NCBI RefSeq assembly: GCF_000620105.1
Contig: NZ_JHVK01000013.1
Coordinates: 52,683 to 116,682, forward strand
Length of the DNA: 64,000 nucleotides
Reading direction: 5' to 3'
From: Microvirgula aerodenitrificans DSM 15089
Lineage (GTDB): Bacteria; Pseudomonadota; Gammaproteobacteria; Burkholderiales; Aquaspirillaceae
The position numbers were made by a program, and so were the translations under genes. Positions 61,607-64,000 of the stretch are shown here, in pieces. How positions within the stretch are numbered: position 1 is the first letter of the stretch; each line of letters starts with the position of its first letter. Under the pieces are notes generated by a model. That model saw only the letters and a program-made list of their open reading frames with translations. It searched no databases and was not told where the DNA came from.

Positions 61607-61632
61607 CCACTATTTGTTAGTGAAAGCGGGTA

Positions 61633-63504
61633 ATGGCGCGGTTCATTCACAAGCGTTTGGCGCGACACCCCGGTCTGTGGCGAGTAGATGGCATTGGTCC
61701 TCTCGCAGTTAGTGGTCGTTTAGGGCGACGGGCGGCTGTTTATTTTTCCGGCCTTACCGAGGAGGGGCTGGTTCAACCCTACTGGAAGTCCTCTCTCAAT
61801 GAATCAACCCTGATACTGCCAATTCATTCCGCTTCATTACGCGAGTTCAAAGTCGGTTCAATCTGGCGAGAGGGGCTGCGGGTGGCAGGGCCAGAACCGA
61901 TTGCCTCCCCCTATCATGTCGACGTCAGCCAAGTTCGTTTGGTGACGTTGGAGCAGGCGATCCAACTGAATGATCAGTGGGCATCAACTGTCATACCGAA
62001 CGCTAATCTCAACTTCGGTCAAAACCGTTCCTTACTGGCTTCAACCCTTTATGCGATCCTGCCCGTACTGGGTGATCGCATGACCCACTGGTTAGTTGTC
62101 CCCGCTTCTGAATTGTTGCGCTTCTATACCGGTGTTTCTTCACGTTTGCTATCTGGTGCCTTGCAAGGACGCCTTGAAAGTTATGTCGATTGGGACAAGT
62201 GCCGGATGGAGGATGGACGCCCAGTCCTTCACGTAAAGCAACAGCTTAATCGCAAGGAAGCAGCGGTGTTGGCGCGGGCAGTCGCCTTGCCAGCGGCCAA
62301 GTCCTCTCTGTTTGCCTCCCATCAACATCTGGCATCGACCCAAGCCAATAACGCTACCTCGAATGAGGATAGTAAACGTCCATTGGTAATCAAGGCGGGC
62401 TTCCCGTTCACAGACACGACCCAACTTTATGTGTCAGGCAAGCGCATGCCCCTGACCAATAAAAACAAGGAGGGGCAGCAACAGTGGGCAGTCTTTGTCA
62501 TGGAAATCCTCGTATGTACCCATTCACTGGGTTTCTCGAGTTTGGTGCTCGAAAGCGACGATCCGTTTGTTGAATCGGGAGCGTCTGGTGGGGCTGGTGG
62601 GGGCGTCCGGCCGCCACAGCATAAACCCCTGCTGGATGATGATGAAGATGAATATGAACTGGAGGATCTCCCGGCTGATCAGCGTTTGGCTCGCCTGGTT
62701 GTCCGCAGTTATACCAACCAGTTCAGTGCTTTCGAAGGGGTAGAGTTTGAGCACCGCCGCCCTCGCGTAGTAGGAGGAGGCAACCGGCCCAGCTCGCAGA
62801 TTGAGGTTCCCGTCAATGCCTTCACGGTGGAGGATGGCAGCCATGCGAACGATGCTGAGGGCAACCAAGGCGTCAGTGCTTTCCAGAATCGGGTCGCGCA
62901 GGTCAATCGGGATCTGTCACTGTTCCTGGAGATGCTGCGCCATCTGCGTGCTGCTACTGCGAAACGAGATTGGCAGGTAGTGACTCGCCGACTCAATGAT
63001 GGCCTAGTGCAGAATGGAGAGTTGATCGCCGTTTTCCCGGAAAAAGTCGGCAAGAAACGTACCTGGCACAAGGTGATTGATCCGGATGGTAATGAGCGTA
63101 CCCGTCAAGTGGTGTGGGCGGAGACGCGGCTTGGAGTGGAAGAGGAGTATGTCTACCTGATGGAAATGGAGCTGAAGCCTGGAGAAACCGGCCAGTGCAC
63201 TCTTCTACTTTATAAGCATGATTTTTCGCGCCTGGAAGACAAGACATTCGCGGAGCTTTTGGTGCTCACTGCAGTACAGAACCGTTGGCCGGATCGACAT
63301 AACAAGTGGGTTAAGAATGATCACCATAAGCGGGCGAAAGTATTGTTTGAGCAGGTTCAGATTCACCGTATCAACCACCCTTCGGTGCCCAAACCCAAGG
63401 GGGAAGATAAGCAATCGGCGAGTGCTACAACCAAACTGAATCCGAAGTCGTGGAGTGGGGTTCTGCTTAGCAAGATTGACGAGTTGCTTCCCGTACCAGC
63501 TTGA
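61633..63504 (+). CDS. tnsE: TnsE-like transposition protein
   Basis: 623 residues, soluble, low-GC codon use. By memory of Tn7 TnsE (538 residues) it shares the order of short patterns: an N-terminal IGPLAVSGRLGRRAAVYFSG stretch, RSLLASTLYAILPVLG, TTQLYVSGKRM then WAVFVMEILVCTHSLGF, a linker, and a C-terminal domain with RQVVWAETRLG, YVYLMEMEL, NRWP and HRINHPSVPKPKG (compare WPN and VNHPKG in TnsE). TnsE targets replicating DNA and mobile plasmids through the sliding clamp. An acidic tract DDDEDEYELED (about 333-343) lies in the linker. No tnsABCD genes are in the window. No DDE nuclease motif is seen, so it is not itself a transposase. Confidence 0.65.
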   Translation: MARFIHKRLARHPGLWRVDGIGPLAVSGRLGRRAAVYFSGLTEEGLVQPYWKSSLNESTLILPIHSASLREFKVGSIWREGLRVAGPEPIASPYHVDVSQVRLVTLEQAIQLNDQWASTVIPNANLNFGQNRSLLASTLYAILPVLGDRMTHWLVVPASELLRFYTGVSSRLLSGALQGRLESYVDWDKCRMEDGRPVLHVKQQLNRKEAAVLARAVALPAAKSSLFASHQHLASTQANNATSNEDSKRPLVIKAGFPFTDTTQLYVSGKRMPLTNKNKEGQQQWAVFVMEILVCTHSLGFSSLVLESDDPFVESGASGGAGGGVRPPQHKPLLDDDEDEYELEDLPADQRLARLVVRSYTNQFSAFEGVEFEHRRPRVVGGGNRPSSQIEVPVNAFTVEDGSHANDAEGNQGVSAFQNRVAQVNRDLSLFLEMLRHLRAATAKRDWQVVTRRLNDGLVQNGELIAVFPEKVGKKRTWHKVIDPDGNERTRQVVWAETRLGVEEEYVYLMEMELKPGETGQCTLLLYKHDFSRLEDKTFAELLVLTAVQNRWPDRHNKWVKNDHHKRAKVLFEQVQIHRINHPSVPKPKGEDKQSASATTKLNPKSWSGVLLSKIDELLPVPA

Positions 63505-63604
63505 GGTGAGCTTGTGCACAAAGACGGTGTCACAGACGCCTGATGGGGGGCAGAGGAAATACCGATGACATCCCCGCTTCCCCTAGACAGAGATGGACAT
63601 TTCA

Positions 63605-63713
63605 TGGACTGCCCCGGCTCCAGTAGGCATTCCTGCCCTATGATTTGAGCATGGGAGGATGTCCGTGAGTACGCAGCGTTTTACCCCAGAATTCAAAGAA
63701 GAAGCCGTCAAAC
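63605..63713 (+). mobile_element. IS3-family element remnant (left end and start of orfA)
   Basis: An inverted-repeat-like start TGGACTGCCCCGGCTCC at 63605 is followed by an ATG at 63659 (GGAGG just upstream) that opens MSVSTQRFTPEFKEEAVK, the N-terminus of IS3-family OrfA. Homology ends at about codon 18, where a second element begins. The rest of this IS is missing or displaced. Confidence 0.65.
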
Positions 63714-63745
63714 TGACCTTCCCCCGCCCGGTATCCCAGTCATAA
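63659..63745 (+). pseudogene. truncated IS3-family transposase OrfA
   Basis: Eighteen codons match the start of an IS3 OrfA helix-turn-helix protein (STQRFTPEFKEEAVK); the frame then runs into the neighbouring element and stops at 63743-63745. Non-functional. Confidence 0.75.
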
Positions 63746-64000
63746 ATTAGCAATCAGGACTGGTTGGGGATGGTTTTTCTCCCGGTATTCGACCGGGGTC
63801 AGGTAGCCCAGCGCACTATGTGGCCGAGCGGCGTTGTAATCCTGGCGCCAGGCTTCGATTTTCTGCTTGGCATCATGCAGGTTCCGAAAGACATGCTGGT
63901 TCAGACACTCTTCCCGAAACCGGCCATTGAAGCTTTCGATATGTGCATTGTCTACCGGCTTTCCCGGCCGAATGAATTGCAATCGAACTCCTCTTCGGCA
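63714..64000 (-). mobile_element. second IS3-family element, right end, running off the window
   Basis: Begins at TGACCTTCCCCCGCCCGG (63714), similar in form to the end of the first remnant (TGGACTGCCCCGG), so a related IS probably inserted into it. It contains the 3' end of an orfB transposase on the minus strand and continues past 64000. The exact boundary is inferred. Confidence 0.65.
63740..64000 (-). CDS. IS3-family transposase OrfB, C-terminal part
   Basis: About 86 C-terminal residues of a DDE integrase-core transposase: RPGKPVDNAHIESFNGRFRE carries the third catalytic residue (Glu), followed by RPHSALGYLTPVEYRE and a normal stop at 63740. The frame is open to the right edge (upstream CRRGVRLQF), so the gene is cut by the window, not by a visible mutation. 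Confidence 0.9.
   Translation of the reverse strand, partial: CRRGVRLQFIRPGKPVDNAHIESFNGRFREECLNQHVFRNLHDAKQKIEAWRQDYNAARPHSALGYLTPVEYREKNHPQPVLIANL

Larger units (their letters stand above)
61556..64000. mobile_element. Tn7-like transposon inserted in comM (left part only)
   Basis: At 61556 (TGTAAGAACTG) sequence character changes from GC-rich chromosomal codon use to much more AT-rich DNA, in the middle of comM. comM is the target of AbaR/Tn6022 and related Tn7-like transposons; the comM side of the junction ends GCGGT. Two short direct repeats near the end resemble transposase-binding sites, and the first gene is TnsE-like. The element continues past 64000; its transposase genes, other end and target duplication are not visible. 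Confidence 0.75.

Noticed and set aside
61556..61712. Extension of the comM frame for 52 codons past the junction
   Set aside because: The extra residues have no resemblance to ComM and lie in the inserted DNA, so it is a chance read-through to a stop.

Overview
The window is a GC-rich proteobacterial chromosome segment, most likely a betaproteobacterium of the Neisseriales (Chromobacteriaceae-like). The support is the collinear block TPR lipoprotein-lolB-ispE-tRNA-Gln(UUG)-prs-rplY-pth, a pbpC/alpha-2-macroglobulin pair, an MtrCDE/AcrAB-type RND operon with a divergent TetR regulator, and glnK-amtB. The species cannot be fixed from sequence alone. About 61.5 kb is ordinary, densely packed chromosome. 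The last 2.4 kb is foreign DNA of visibly lower GC.

Layout. 1-2.8 kb: a glutarate/glutaryl-CoA operon (gcdH and a family III CoA-transferase) with a divergent IclR regulator. 2.8-7 kb: alr, a DedA protein, ychF and an EamA exporter. 7.4-10.3 kb: a subtilisin-like autotransporter. 10.3-10.6 kb: a small element with 30-bp inverted ends. 10.6-18.5 kb: a periplasmic alpha-2-macroglobulin followed by PBP1C, translationally coupled. 18.7-21.2 kb: acetoin/diacetyl reductase and a soluble PAS-PAS chemoreceptor. 21.2-27 kb: a five-gene operon (binding protein, permease, ATPase, CopD-like membrane protein, TonB-dependent receptor) opposite a Crp/Fnr regulator. 27.1-31.5 kb: a PepSY protein, an OmpR/EnvZ-type two-component pair, SixA, ubiC-ubiA. 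31.4-34.1 kb: a GNAT enzyme, two small c-type cytochromes, a CarH/LitR-type B12 photoreceptor-repressor and an FKBP. 34.4-46.5 kb: a DUF2189 protein, pth, rplY, prs, tRNA-Gln, ispE, lolB, a TPR lipoprotein, mutM, an acyltransferase, apaH, rep and a bestrophin-like channel. 46.5-51.2 kb: ilvE, a LysR regulator, polyphosphate:AMP phosphotransferase and a Nudix hydrolase, followed by a candidate structured RNA. 51.5-58.2 kb: a TetR regulator and an RND tripartite pump. 58.3-60.7 kb: glnK-amtB with a sigma-54 promoter, then ubiK.

At about 61,556 comM is cut about 283 codons in by DNA of different composition. The first gene inside is a 623-residue protein that I read as a TnsE-family transposition protein. 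Next come remnants of two IS3-family elements, the second running off the right edge. comM is a known target of AbaR/Tn6022 and other Tn7-like transposons. The window therefore ends just inside what looks like a Tn7-like island whose cargo is not visible. This is the most interesting part of the window.

The ubiquinone genes (ubiC, ubiA, ubiK), cytochromes, amtB/glnK and nutrient receptors describe a respiring, envelope-active Gram-negative bacterium. No CRISPR array, rRNA operon or prophage is present.
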